Origin: Epinephelus fuscoguttatus
Taxonomy: Eukaryota; Chordata; Actinopteri; Perciformes; Serranidae
DNA length: 64,000 nt
Assembly: GCF_011397635.1 (NCBI RefSeq)
Contig: NC_064754.1
Location: 28,996,543 to 29,060,542, forward strand
Direction: 5' to 3'
Shown: positions 36,611-47,064 of the stretch, piece by piece
Position numbering within the stretch: the stretch's first letter is position 1
Layout: each line of letters opens with the position of its first letter
Position numbers and translations under genes: made by a program
The notes under the pieces: model-generated
What the model saw: only the letters and a program-made list of their open reading frames with translations
Databases searched by the model: none
What the model was told of the DNA's origin: nothing

Positions 36611-38722
36611 TAACCCTAACCCTAACCCCAGGTTCTTTTCTTGCCGAAACCCAACCACGTGCTTTTGTTGCCTAAACCTAACCATGTGCTTTTCTTGCCT
36701 AAAACAAACCATGTGCTTTTCTTGCCTAAACCTAACCATGTGCTTTTCTTGCCTAAAACAAACCATGTGCTTTTCTTGCCTAAACCTAACCATGTGCTTT
36801 TCTTGCCTAAAACTAACCACGTCCTTTTGTTGCCTAAACCTCACCATGTGCTTTTGTTGCCTGAAACTAACCACATGCTTTTGTTGCCTAAACCTCACCA
36901 TATGCTTTTGTTGCCTGAAACTGACCACATGCTTTTGTTGCCTGAAACTAACCACGTGCTTTTGTTGCCTAAACCTCACCATGTGCTTTTGTTGCCTGAA
37001 ACTGACCACATGCTTTTGTTGCCTGAAACTAACCACGTGCTTTTGTTGCCTAAACCTCACCATGTGCTTTTGTTGCCTGAAACTAACCACATGCTTTTGT
37101 TGCCTGAAACAAACCACGTGTTTTTGTTGCCTAAACCTCACCATGGGCTTTTGTTGCCTGAAACTAACCATGTGCTGTTGTTGCCTAAACCTCACCATGT
37201 GCTTTTTGTTGCCTGAAACTAACCATGTGCTGTTGTTGCCTAAACCTCACCATGTGCTTTTGTTGCCCAAACTTAACCACATGCTTTTCTTGCCTAAACC
37301 TTAGCATGTGCTGTTGTTGTCAGAACTAAGCCACATGCTTTCTGTTGCCTGAAACTAACCACATGCTTTTGTTGCCTAAACCTCACCATGTGCTTTTGTT
37401 GCCTGAAACTGACCACATGCTTTTGTTGCCTGAAACTAACCACGTGCTTTTGTTGCCTAAACCTCACCATGTGCTTTTGTTGCCTGAAACTAACCACATG
37501 CTTTTGTTGCCTGAAACAAACCACGTGTTTTTGTTGCCTAAACCTCACCATGGGCTTTTGTTGCCTGAAACTCACCATGTGCTGTTGTTGCCTAAACCTC
37601 ACCATGTGCTTTTTGTTGCCTGAAACTAACCATGTGCTGTTGTTGCCTAAACCTCACCATGTGCTTTTTGTTGCCTGAAACTAACCATATGCTGTTGTTG
37701 CCTAAACCTAACCATGTGCTTTTGTTGCCTAAACCTCACCATGTGCTTTTGTTGCCTGAAACTAACCACATGCTTTTGTTGCCTAAACCTCACCATGTGC
37801 TTTTGTTGCCTGAAACTGACCACATGCTTTTGTTGCCTGAAACTAACCACGTGCTTTTGTTGCCTAAACCTCACCATGTGCTTTTGTTGCCTGAAACTGA
37901 CCACATGCTTTTGTTGCCTGAAACTAACCACGTGCTTTTGTTGCCTAAACCTCACCATGTGCTTTTGTTGCCTGAAACTAACCACATGCTTTTGTTGCCT
38001 GAAACAAACCACGTGTTTTTGTTGCCTAAACCTCACCATGGGCTTTTGTTGCCTGAAACTAACCATGTGCTGTTGTTGCCTAAACCTCACCATGTGCTTT
38101 TTGTTGCCTGAAACTAACCATGTGCTGTTGTTGCCTAAACCTCACCATGTGCTTTTTGTTGCCTGAAACTAACCACATGCTTTTGTTGCCTAAACCTCAC
38201 CATGTGCTTTTGTTGCCTGAAACTGACCACATGCTTTTGTTGCCTGAAACTAACCACGTGCTTTTGTTGCCTAAACCTCACCATGTGCTTTTGTTGCCTG
38301 AAACTGACCACATGCTTTTGTTGCCTGAAACTAACCACGTGCTTTTGTTGCCTAAACCTCACCATGTGCTTTTGTTGCCTGAAACTAACCACATGCTTTT
38401 GTTGCCTGAAACAAACCACGTGTTTTTGTTGCCTAAACCTCACCATGGGCTTTTGTTGCCTGAAACTCACCATGTGCTGTTGTTGCCTAAACCTCACCAT
38501 GTGCTTTTTGTTGCCTGAAACTAACCATGTGCTGTTGTTGCCTAAACCTCACCATGTGCTTTTTGTTGCCTGAAACTAACCATGTGCTGTTGTTGCCTAA
38601 ACCTAACCATGTGCTTTTGTTGCCTAAACCTCACCATGTGCTTTTGTTGTCTAAACCTAACCATGTGTTTTTGTTGCCTGAACCTAACCATGTGCTTTTG
38701 TTGCCTGAAAATTACCCATGTA
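36611..38722. repeat. 27-bp minisatellite with higher-order structure
   Basis: About 76 tandem units of the form TGCTTTTGTTGCCTRAACY plus TMACCAYR, mostly 27 bp. Because 27 is a multiple of three, long repetitive open frames appear on both strands; these are not genes. Occasional 28-bp units with five Ts (near 37201, 37609, 37664, 38097, 38152, 38504 and 38559) break frame and reveal a higher-order period of about 407 bp (15 units). The array opens with a short telomere-like run (TAACCCTAACCCTAACCCC, 36611-36629). Most units contain a CANNTG word (CATGTG, CACATG or canonical CACGTG). Confidence 0.95.
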
Positions 38723-39384
38723 CTTCTCGGCTGCAGTTAATGAGGCGTGACTGACATAAGTGACAGATGTGTTAGAAACTCCTTGGATCTGACTGGATGT
38801 TTCACATGGGGTAAGGCCATTAGAAGTGCTGCAAGGCAATAGAGGAGGCAGTGGTGGATCTTTTGGCATCCAAAAAAATAAGGGACATAAGGGAAATGGT
38901 GGAGAGGAGTCTATGTGAAGAGGGCACAGTACAAAAACAAGAGGAAGACAAAATTTGCATACTTTTATTGTTTGTCATTAATTGTTACTATTTGTTAGCT
39001 AAGGTGTTTATTTGTCCTTTGTCATCTGTCTTTAGCTTTTGTTCCTGTCAGTAATAAATAGAATAATTCGTCACTTTGAGGAGGGAGATGTGTATGATTT
39101 TTATTACCTATTCTGTGTACATGAATGACGTCACTAGCAGTAACTGATTTTCTCAGCTCTACAGAGAGTGTCGGCATCTGTTTTTAGTTGTTAGAGCTAT
39201 TGAAGAGAGAATATTAGACTCCATCAGGTGGGCACAAGCACAACTCTAAATGCTAATTTCATCACGTCTGTTGTCGTTTACTATATCAACAAAGACTTGT
39301 GGTTTATCTGAAAAGGCAATAAAATCTCTCTCGCCCACCTTTGCTCTGTTGGTTAATTTTTAACCCTAACTTGACAATTAAACG
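38723..39384. other. No gene seen between minisatellite and PYD array
   Basis: A short plus-strand frame at 38851-39054 has no recognisable domain. From about 39330 the sequence is homologous to 53440-53520, the left part of the type I PYD promoter duplicon. Confidence 0.4.
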
Positions 39385-39571
39385 GGTTTATGCCCATGTT
39401 GACTCCTACCAGGGTTTGACTGTGCTGTCGTCAATCTTCCCGTCAGATCATAAGGAAGTCTGAAGCTGAGAGTATCAATTAGGTTTAAGGTGCGCTTCAG
39501 TAAGAGTCTGGTTTCTTTGATTCTTGGGACGTTCGTGAGACATTTTGGACAGTTGAGCTGACAAACTTCAG
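39385..39571 (+). promoter_or_regulatory. Unit A promoter and non-coding 5' exon (type I)
   Basis: Homologous to 53485-53679 upstream of unit C. Shared words include GGTTTGACTGTGCTGTCGTC and CATAAGGAAGTCTGAAGCTG. The block ends in a good splice donor (CTTCAG|GTAAGT, 39572). The next exon opens at 40429, nine bases before the unit A ATG, so this is most likely a 5' UTR exon with its core promoter. No TATA box is seen. Confidence 0.6.
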
Positions 39572-40380
39572 GTAAGTTTTCAATGATGTAAATATAAATT
39601 CTGCAGTAATTTTAATGGTAACTGTTGAGCAGATCCAGACATGTATCTGCCTGATATCTGGAATGGCATCAAGGCTTGAGACAGCTGTGTTCCTGTAGGA
39701 TATTGGGTTGATCTACATGCCTCTTTTTATCTCTATATTTGACATTAAGAATTCTTGACAAATGTAAAATATTTAATCTCTGTCAAATCTTCAAATTCAG
39801 CCAAATTAATTGATTTTTATTTATTTATTTTCATTGAAAAACTATATTAAGTCTTCCTTAAATATGGAGGACCACATCTGTCATAAATAGTCACTGAGCA
39901 TTCGCTTAAATGATATCTCAATGGAATGCTGGATTTCATACAATATTTTACAAATGAAAAAATAATCCCATTGATATTTTATTAACTGATATTGAAATGG
40001 CCAATAGCAAGAACGACTGTTTTTACAAACTCAATAAAAATAGGTCAAATTAGAAAAGAGACAAAAAAGGGAAATCAAGTGTAAAAAGTAACTGTGCCCG
40101 TAAATGCCTAATTGAAATGTGTATTGTTTTTGTGAAATATTTTATTAATTCCATTTTATTGTTCAAACAGATATCACTTTTTCAGATTTTTTTCTAACTA
40201 TTTACATGATACCTGTGGTCCGGCATACGTTAAGGGTTGAGAATATGCTCTTTCTAATGCTCAGTAACCCATTTAAAAACCCACTGGATTATCTGATAAA
40301 TGTGTCATCACAAAGCTGAAAACAAAGCTGTTTTACTCACATAAGGTTGACTTCTTAGAGACGTGGTTTTGCGAGACAGT

Positions 40381-40390
40381 GAAACTGAAG
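40381..40390 (+). promoter_or_regulatory. ISRE/IRF-like motif upstream of unit A coding exon
   Basis: GAAACTGAAG fits the GAAANNGAAR interferon-regulatory-factor core. It lies 38 bases before the acceptor of the PYD exon. The aligned position in unit C reads AACGCTGAAG, so the motif is not kept there. Confidence 0.35.
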
Positions 40391-40437
40391 CTCGCTCCTA
40401 ACTAATTCCCCCTCTCCTGCCTCTTCAGTGATTAAAG

Positions 40438-41785
40438 ATGCTGGTGTCACAACTGCTCTTGAAGACTCTGGAGGACCTGAGTAGACATGACTTGAAAAGA
40501 TTCAAGTGGTATCTTGCTCTCAATAACTTGAAAAACTGTAAACGAGTTCCCCTGTGCCATCTGGTGAGCCCACACTGTCGTGACACTGTGAGTAAGATGA
40601 TAGACAGCTACGGTGAAGAAAAGGCTGTGAGCTTGACCGTTGCGATCCTGAAGAAGATGGAGCACAACAGCGCTGCAGAGGAGTTAGAGAAAACATACGC
40701 AGGTACAGTTCGTCAATGAGTTTGTAGATGCTGCTAAATTGTGTCTCTTACTGACTGTCTGTGTCCTAATCTTTATTTTCTTAGAGGGAGCAGCAGATCA
40801 GGAGAAAGTCTCTCGTGCAGATGTAACCTCCTCCTCCTCGTCTGCTTTGGAACTTCCTACTGATCAGAAAATTTCTACTGATGGAGCAGCTGGTGCCATC
40901 ACTCCTAGGGCTTCAAATGCCACTAATGACAGCATGAATATCAGTGGTAATGTTTGCAGGAATGCAGGCAGTACCGTTAGCAGTAATGATAGCATGGCTG
41001 TCAGTGGTAATGTTCACAGAAATGTTGGCAGTATTGTTACCGGTAATGCTAGCATGGCTGTCAGTGGTAATGTTCACAGAAATGTTGGCAGTATTGTTTC
41101 CGGTAATGCTAGCATGGCTGTCAGTGGTAATGTTCTCAAAAATGCTGGCTGTATTGGTGGCAGGAATGTTGGCAGTATTGATAGCATGAATTTCGTTGGT
41201 CATGTGTTCGGAAATGTTGTTTACACTGTTAACGGTGATGGTAGCGTGGTTATCAGTAATAATGCTTGCGAAAATGTTGAGGATGATATTGGCCGTGTTG
41301 CTGTCATAAACGGTGATGTGATTATCAGTGGTAATATTGTCGGTGATATTGCCGGAGATGTCAGTGATATTATTGGCAGAAATGGTAAAGTGATTATTAA
41401 TGGTAATATCCGCGGAAATGTTGGCCCTATTGTTGGCTGTAAATCTGTTTTGGTTATCAGTGGTAATGTTCGCGGTAATGTTTGGGGTAATCGTAGAGTG
41501 ATTGTCTCTGGTAATGTCAGAGGTAATATTTGGGGTACTGATACCACTGATGGTAGTCTGATCATCAGTGGTAATGTTCGCGGTAATGTTGGCGGTGATG
41601 TTGAAGATGGTATTGGGAAAGTTGTTGACAGTTTACGTAGTATGATTATCAGAGATGTTGGCCATCATGTATCACTGAGCACAAACGAAGGCAAATACCT
41701 TGGATTTAAAAACCCAATAGGCAATAAAACAGATTCGTATTCATATTCATATTCATATTCTGATTCTGATTCTGATTCTGATTGA
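40438..41785 (+). CDS. PYD protein with Gly-Asn-Val repeat domain, unit A
   Basis: Two coding exons (40438-40702 and 40785-41785; phase 1 junction giving Glu) encode 421 aa. Residues 1-88 are a fish-type pyrin domain (LLKTLEDLSRHDLKRFKWYL, DTVSKMIDSYGEEKAVSLT, LEKTYAG), a six-helix death-fold domain that self-associates in inflammasome-type signalling. A Ser/Thr-rich linker (about 89-135) leads to about 11 imperfect repeats of roughly 20 aa (136-384; core VISGNVRGNVG, also MAVSGNVHRNVGSIV). The tail ends in SYSYSYSYSDSDSDSD, derived from a short simple repeat. Neighbouring exon 2 copies carry 2 to 4 repeats. A 9-base leader after an upstream acceptor (40429) gives a 5' UTR intron. Likely cytosolic. 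The repeat resembles beta-helix or solenoid proteins in pattern only. No NACHT, CARD or caspase domain is present. Confidence 0.85.
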
Positions 41786-41905
41786 TTCGGATTCTGATTT
41801 GGATTCTGGTATTTGATCAGTTAGATAAGCCCTCCAACGGCCCCAACACTTCACCATTTTTCACCCATGCTGACTATTACTGGGGGGTTGCCTGTGCTGT
41901 CCTCA

Positions 41906-43050
41906 ATTGACCTATGGCTAAGCCACGCCCCCCTCCACTCACTTGGACAAACTATCAACATTCAGTGGCCGGCGCTATGGCAGGTGTCACAGTACAGAGC
42001 ATTTCACAGGAGGCAACTGATGATTTTTGGGGACATAACGATCAGATGTCATTGAGAAGTAACCAAAAGGGCCTAAACTATGCATTGGGGGGATATATTC
42101 ATCATTTCATTGTTGAGAAGCTCAATGAAAAGCTTAAATTACAAGCCAAAATTTACAGGTCACAGTGTAAGTTACGCTTGTGAACCGCATCTCGTTGCCG
42201 TCGCCATCAAAGACAACAAGTTAAAGTGCCACTGAAGTTAAGGTTTTTGGCTCAGAATATGAGAAAAGGATAATGGCCTTTTTACCATCTTTACCAAGAG
42301 TGTCTCTCCGTTAGTTTGGTGCTACAGTATTTACACTGAATCATTCAGCATAACGTTTGCCAACCTTTGTTATCTCTGCGATTATTACAGAAAAATTAAT
42401 GAAGCTAAGCTCCAGAAGTTAACATTAGCTTAACTAGAGCCCTATGGACAACAGCTAACAATCGTGTACGATCACCAAAGTACAAAACTAGAACAAAATA
42501 GACTAATGAACTCCCAACAAACGAGGTGACATGATGAATAACACAGCTAGGAGCTAACGTTAGGCTAACTTTAGCTAACGTTAGCTAGAGATGTTAAAGA
42601 TAACTTTGTATTTCTTTCCAGCAAAGTGACAATATGTTGCCTCAAACACAATGTTGAGTTACCTTAGAACAGATGTAGACATCATTGTTAGTCTTATTCA
42701 CATTGAGTTGATGTCGTGGTCTAACGTTACCACACAACTTTATCCAAAGGAGACACTTTTCTCGGTTGAGATGTGGTTTAGGAAAGGGTAAAAAATACAC
42801 CTCGTCGCCCAGCCTCTCAGGATACCTTGTGTCGGAGTTGCATGTACCCCATGCACACCGTTTGACCATTTTTAAACTTCAAATCTCAGAAAAGCTCTCA
42901 AAATATCCTCTCTCAAAAGCTCATAAAACTGACTTTCTGTAATGCATTTCAATGGACATCCAGGCAGAGAATGTCCGAGTGTATGGGAATGGCTATATGC
43001 ACTGTGATTGGCTCATCGCGTTTGAGGGCGGGACTTAGCCATAGGTCAAT
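41906..43050. mobile_element. THAP-type DNA transposon with inverted ends
   Basis: The termini are ATTGACCTATGGCTAAGCC (41906) and GGACTTAGCCATAGGTCAAT (ending 43050). A palindromic CAATTG at both borders may be the target duplication. The interior contains a minus-strand THAP-domain exon (separate entry). A second open frame at 41914-42183 on the plus strand starts inside the terminal repeat and is not supported. The element splits a duplicated PYD promoter, so it inserted after that duplication. Confidence 0.7.
42663..42869 (-). CDS. THAP zinc-finger exon of a transposase gene (partial)
   Basis: A single exon from ATG (42869) to a good donor (CTAAG|GTAACT) encodes 69 aa with THAP-domain spacing: MVKRCAWGTCNSD supplies the first Cys pair, KCLLWIKLCG the conserved Trp region, and VYICSK precedes the splice that would bring in the final Cys/His part. 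THAP domains bind DNA and occur in P-element/THAP9-like and Kolobok-type transposases. The remaining transposase exons are not recognisable in the 1.1-kb element, so this copy is partial but its exon is clean. Confidence 0.7.
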
Positions 43051-43539
43051 TGTGGACCATAAGGAGGTTTGAAGCTGAAAGAATTGATTAGGCTTCAGGT
43101 GCTATAAAAAGTAATCCAAGGACAGGAGAAGGGTCTGTCTACAAAACTGAAAGACAGTATTCTCAGAAATTTAAACTAAATTTCTTGTATCATATATTGA
43201 TTGTTGTTTCTTTTAATTAAGTGCAGTATCATATGAATCGCGATATGAAATGGTTCACCGAAAGGTGAAGCAGCCATCATCTCTCAAAAAGTGATGAAGA
43301 CAGCAGAACACGCAAACTCATAAAAACTTTTAGCTAATTTCCCATTACCACTTATGGATGGTCAACTTCAATAACTTCATGAGTCACAAACAATGGTAGC
43401 AAGAGTGTCCCATCTATGTTCGTCACTTTTTAGTGTCCCCTGGAAACAAATTCTATTGTCACCTTTGCTACATGAAGCATTTATTAAGATGCTTTTTAAG
43501 TTTCAGTGCTTTGAGCTCTCAGGACCACCATGTATTTTT

Positions 43540-43790
43540 TTCCCCATTCAACCATTCACGCTCACATTCACACCTACGGACAATTTAGAGTTATCAATTA
43601 ACCTAATCCCCAATTTGCATGTCTTTGGACTGTGGGAGGAAGTCGGAGTGCCCGGAGAGAACCCACGCTGACACGGGGAGAACATGCAAACTCCGCACAG
43701 AAGGGCTCCCACACCCGGGATAGAACTGGGAACCCTCTTGCTGTGAGGCGACAGTGCTAACCACCACACCACTGTGCCACCCTAGCATGT
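43540..43790 (-). mobile_element. tRNA-headed SINE, copy 1
   Basis: On the minus strand it begins GGTGGCACAGTGGTGTGGTGG (box-A-like) with a box-B-like GTTCTATCCCGGG, and the body has the ACTCCGACTTCCTCCCACAG words. It is homologous to 60395-60741. Overlapping open frames are not genes. Confidence 0.75.
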
Positions 43791-44234
43791 GATATTCTCT
43801 TCTCTATTATTTTGTAAAAATAAATAAATCAATACAATTATAAGAATAAAACAATTGTACATTCCTACTTTCTGTTATTTCATAGACTTTTGTTTTTGTT
43901 ATGTTGTTTTGTTTTGTTATATATTTTAAGCTCATTCATTATAAAATTTATTGAATTATGTTTTTTAGGGGAAAAAAATTGGGGGGATACATTTACTCAA
44001 GCTCACTTAAGTAGGCTACATGCACTTTACATTTCATACAGCTTTATACTCACACTTCTACTGGGCTAGATCTAAAAGGCAAACAGACTTGTCCGACAGC
44101 TGTAGTTACTTTTCAGTTTACAGTTTTTCCATACCGTCTCAGCCAAAACCACTTAACTCCAAATCTGATGATTTTGAATTTGTTTCTGATAAAGTGGAGC
44201 ATTAGCCCTTTGGGCCCTAGGTCTTTTTGGGGTA

Positions 44235-44448
44235 TTTTTACTGCCTTTATTTATTTATTTATTTTTTTTAAGATATTTTTTTGGGCATTTTTTGCCTTTA
44301 ATGGACTGGACAGTTAAGTGTGAAAGGGGAGAGAGAGAGAGGGGATGACATGCAGCAAAGGGCCACAGGCTGGACTCGAACCCGGGCCGCTGCGGCCACA
44401 GCCTTGTACATGGGGCGCCTGCTCTACCACTAAGCCACTGACGCCCTG
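44235..44448 (-). mobile_element. tRNA-derived SINE, second family
   Basis: On the minus strand it reads GTCAGTGGCTTAGTGGTAGA (box A), then CCCGGGTTCGAGTCC (box B), then a body ending in a GCAAAAAATGCCCAAAAAA-type tail. It differs from the SINE at 43540-43790 in head and body. Confidence 0.8.
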
Positions 44449-45831
44449 ACTGCCTTTACTTTTAAGCTCATATCTCATTATAAAGGCTACATACACATGC
44501 TATATCTTGTTATTTTTTCAGGACAATGTGTGCTATCCAGATTTGCCATCATTCCATGTCCTTCTATGTGCCTGTATTTTATATTAATTTTTATATCAAT
44601 GAAAAAAACAAATTTGTGAGCCTAAATTCTTACATATTTTACATGTATCTCACCATAGCAAGTTGGAAGTAGACATATTCTGCCATATATGAAGAGGGGA
44701 GACTCTCTGGAATCTGGCAATATAAGAACCATGATGGTGGGACATTCTGTCACTTCCAAAACATGTGGTTTGTGCCAAGCGGACATAATTGCCAGTATTT
44801 TTTCATTATTGCAAGAAACTCCATTGACTCATTCACAAGTCAAAATGTGTTTTATCTGAAAGAAACATGCAATATTTACATCTAAGAGAATAGAAAAATA
44901 GTCAACCAAGTGCAGTGATGTCCTCCAAGATAATATTTATTTTTCAGTTTCAGTTATATATTGGGGGAACATTTTGGGCATTGGTGGGGGGGCACGTGTC
45001 CCCCTCAATGTATATGGTGACTACGGCCCTGTCAGCATGCATAATTAGGTAGTCTGAGTGGGCGGAAGTTCGCTGCATAGATCAGCCTCTCATTGGGTGG
45101 AACGAGCCACCCGCTGAAGTCCTGCCCTACCACCACCAGTTGCAGTTTTCAACACGTCCTTTACTAACTTTTGTGGTGTTTGATCTTGCGGGGATGTAGC
45201 CATTTTTCTGCCATGGTTCGTGTCCTGTAGGCGATATTTTTGTGGGCGTGTTACACCAAAACCTGTTTCCCCCAGCAATATTTTTGCAAGCACACCGTTG
45301 CTGTGGCACCGCCCAGAACGATTGTGATTGGTTGAAAGAAATACAAGCAGCCTGGGCGTTTTTTTTTCTCCAATCTTAAAGTGAGAGCCGGCCCAGCCAG
45401 ACTTAAGGTCTGGTAAGCAAGACTAATAATTAGGCTGCAGTTGTCTGGGTGCGCAAAGGTGAAGTGTGCTTGTCTTGTCATACAAAGTTTGATGGAGTGT
45501 CAACTGGACTATATAGAGATATTTGCATCTTGAAAGACTACAAATGTGGATAGACAGGGAGAAACACATGCAAGCCTAAGATGTGGTAAGATACGATATT
45601 CCTCACTATATGAAGTGACTGATAACAAGATCTGTATAATGGATTGTAAAGAAATTCGTCAGGTTTTTATTTTGTAGACAATTGATCTGGATTTATAGCA
45701 TGATGGGATGACAGCACAATGATGTGTGTGGTATCCCTGGAAAACTCTGGTCCTGCTTCTTCTACTTCTTAAGCTAAATAAAGTCTTTATGGCTCTCATA
45801 GGACAGCCACACATACTTAACAGTATATTAA
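44449..45831. other. No gene seen
   Basis: AT-rich intergenic DNA between PYD units A and B. The short minus-strand frames near 45100-45480 lack recognisable domains. Confidence 0.4.
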
Positions 45832-46870
45832 AGGGATAGTGCACCCAAAAATGAAAATTCAGCCATTACTCACCCTCATGCTGAGGAAGGCTCTGGTGAA
45901 GTTTTAGAGTCCTCACATCCCTTGCGTAGATCGGCGGGGGGAGCAGCTAGCACACCTAATGGCTGACGGCCCCCCAGACTAACGTCCAAGAACACAAAAT
46001 TGAAACCACAAAATATCTCCAACATGCTCATCCGTAGTGATCCAAGTGTGCTGCAGCCCCGACATAAAAAGTTGTTTCGAAAAACATCATATGAACTCTA
46101 TTTTTAGCCTCATTGTAGCCTGTAGCTCTGACTGCTTCTCTGTGCACTGCACTCATGTGTGCGCACTCAGGGTGATCAGTGATGCACGGTCTCTGAAGAG
46201 CAGCAGTCTCGTCAGTACTGATGTCCAGATTCTCAAGTGCAGGCATCGCCAATTCCCAGTCTGAGCAGCAAAGACTTTCCTCATCCATTGGCATTGCTTT
46301 GCATTTGAAACAACTACACCACCAGGTTTCCAGTGCTCGACTCTGGTATTCTGCGGCTGGCTGAGGGTTAGGCCAAAAATACATAATTGAAACCACAAAA
46401 TATCTCCATACTGCTCGTCCGTAGTGATTGTAGCTTGTAGCTCTAATTGCCTCTCTGTGCACCACGCGCACGACCAGTGAAAGCACGTGAACACACATGA
46501 AGGCAGTGCCCATGTCTCACGGTCTCGTGCAAGCACATACACGTCAGCGCAGTGCACAGAGAGGCAGTCAGAGCTACAGGCTACAATGAGTTCAAATGAT
46601 GTTTCTCCAAACAACTTTTTATGTTGGGGCTTCAGGACACTTGGATCACCACAGATGAGCAGTATGGAGATATTTTGTGGTTTCAATTATGTGTTTTTGG
46701 ACGTTTGAATCTGGGGCGCCCAGCCTGCATTAGGTGGAGTTGTGCTGCTACTCACTCTCCCCTTGGGTCTCCGCAAGGGATGTGAGGACTCTAAAACTTC
46801 ACCAGAGCCTCCCTCGACATGAGGGTGAGTAGATAATGGCTGAATTTTCATTTTTGGGTGCACTATCCCT
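45832..46870. mobile_element. TTAA-flanked element with very long inverted arms
   Basis: The ends read AGGGATAGTGCACCCAAAAAT and its reverse complement, each bordered by TTAA, as for piggyBac-type insertion. The inverted arms run about 340 bases (45832-46180 against 46530-46870), including matching AAACTTCACCAGAGCC and GCCTGTAGCTCTGACTGC blocks. A further nested copy of part of the arm lies at about 46375-46480. No transposase. The overlapping 161- and 177-codon minus-strand open frames are by-products. Confidence 0.75.
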
Positions 46871-46879
46871 TTAAGTACA

Positions 46880-47064
46880 GAATCTCCTCCTCCACTGTTT
46901 ATGGGTGCCCTTAAAGAGAATCAGGCTGATGTTATTGTCAGTCTCCACGACTACATCATTAGTCATCTCTGCAGCGGCACACTAAAAATTTTGCCAACTT
47001 CCTGAAAGTCAAATAATAGGCACCTCTACTTGTACATTGTCTCTCTGTGGTATCTGTAGTTACG
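46880..47064 (+). promoter_or_regulatory. Unit B promoter and 5' exon (type II)
   Basis: Homologous to 50470-50644 (unit E) and, more distantly, to 61440-61622 (unit F). It ends in a donor (TACG|GTAAGT, 47065). The interferon-response-like position reads GAAAGTCAAA (from 47004), one mismatch from GAAANNGAAA. Confidence 0.5.

Larger units (their letters stand above)
41786..43330 (+). other. 3' region of unit A with a relict promoter copy
   Basis: At 41855-41905 and 43051-43125 the type I promoter block is found again (CTGTGCTGTCCTCAA, then GACCATAAGGAGGTTTGAAG), split by a THAP-type transposon. The second part ends with a TATA-like GCTATAAAAAG near 43102. From 43130 to 43330 the sequence aligns with the 3' UTR of unit C (ATGAATCGCGATATGAAATGG against ATGACTCGTGATATGAAATT), so unit A's true 3' UTR may continue there. 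The AATAAATAAATC near 43820 is a possible poly(A) signal. Confidence 0.45.

Noticed and set aside
36611-36629. Interstitial telomere
   Set aside because: Only three TAACCC-like units occur, and they merge into the AACC-rich minisatellite; too short to claim a telomere fusion or insertion.
36611-38722. CRISPR-like array
   Set aside because: Direct repeats have no unique spacers and the genome is clearly vertebrate; this is a minisatellite.
36414-38754. Long open frames (up to 296 codons) on both strands with Cys/Leu-rich or Phe-Arg-Gln-rich repeats
   Set aside because: They arise because the minisatellite unit is 27 bp, a multiple of three, so several frames stay open on both strands. No start context, splice sites or domain supports a gene.
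40913-41565. Antisense Asn/Ile/Thr-rich and Leu/Pro/Thr-rich open frames over unit A
   Set aside because: They are shadows of the Gly-Asn-Val repeat exon read on the opposite strand.
46028-46686. 161- and 177-codon minus-strand open frames
   Set aside because: Both lie inside the inverted arms of the TTAA-bounded element and mirror its repeats; no transposase or other domain is visible.
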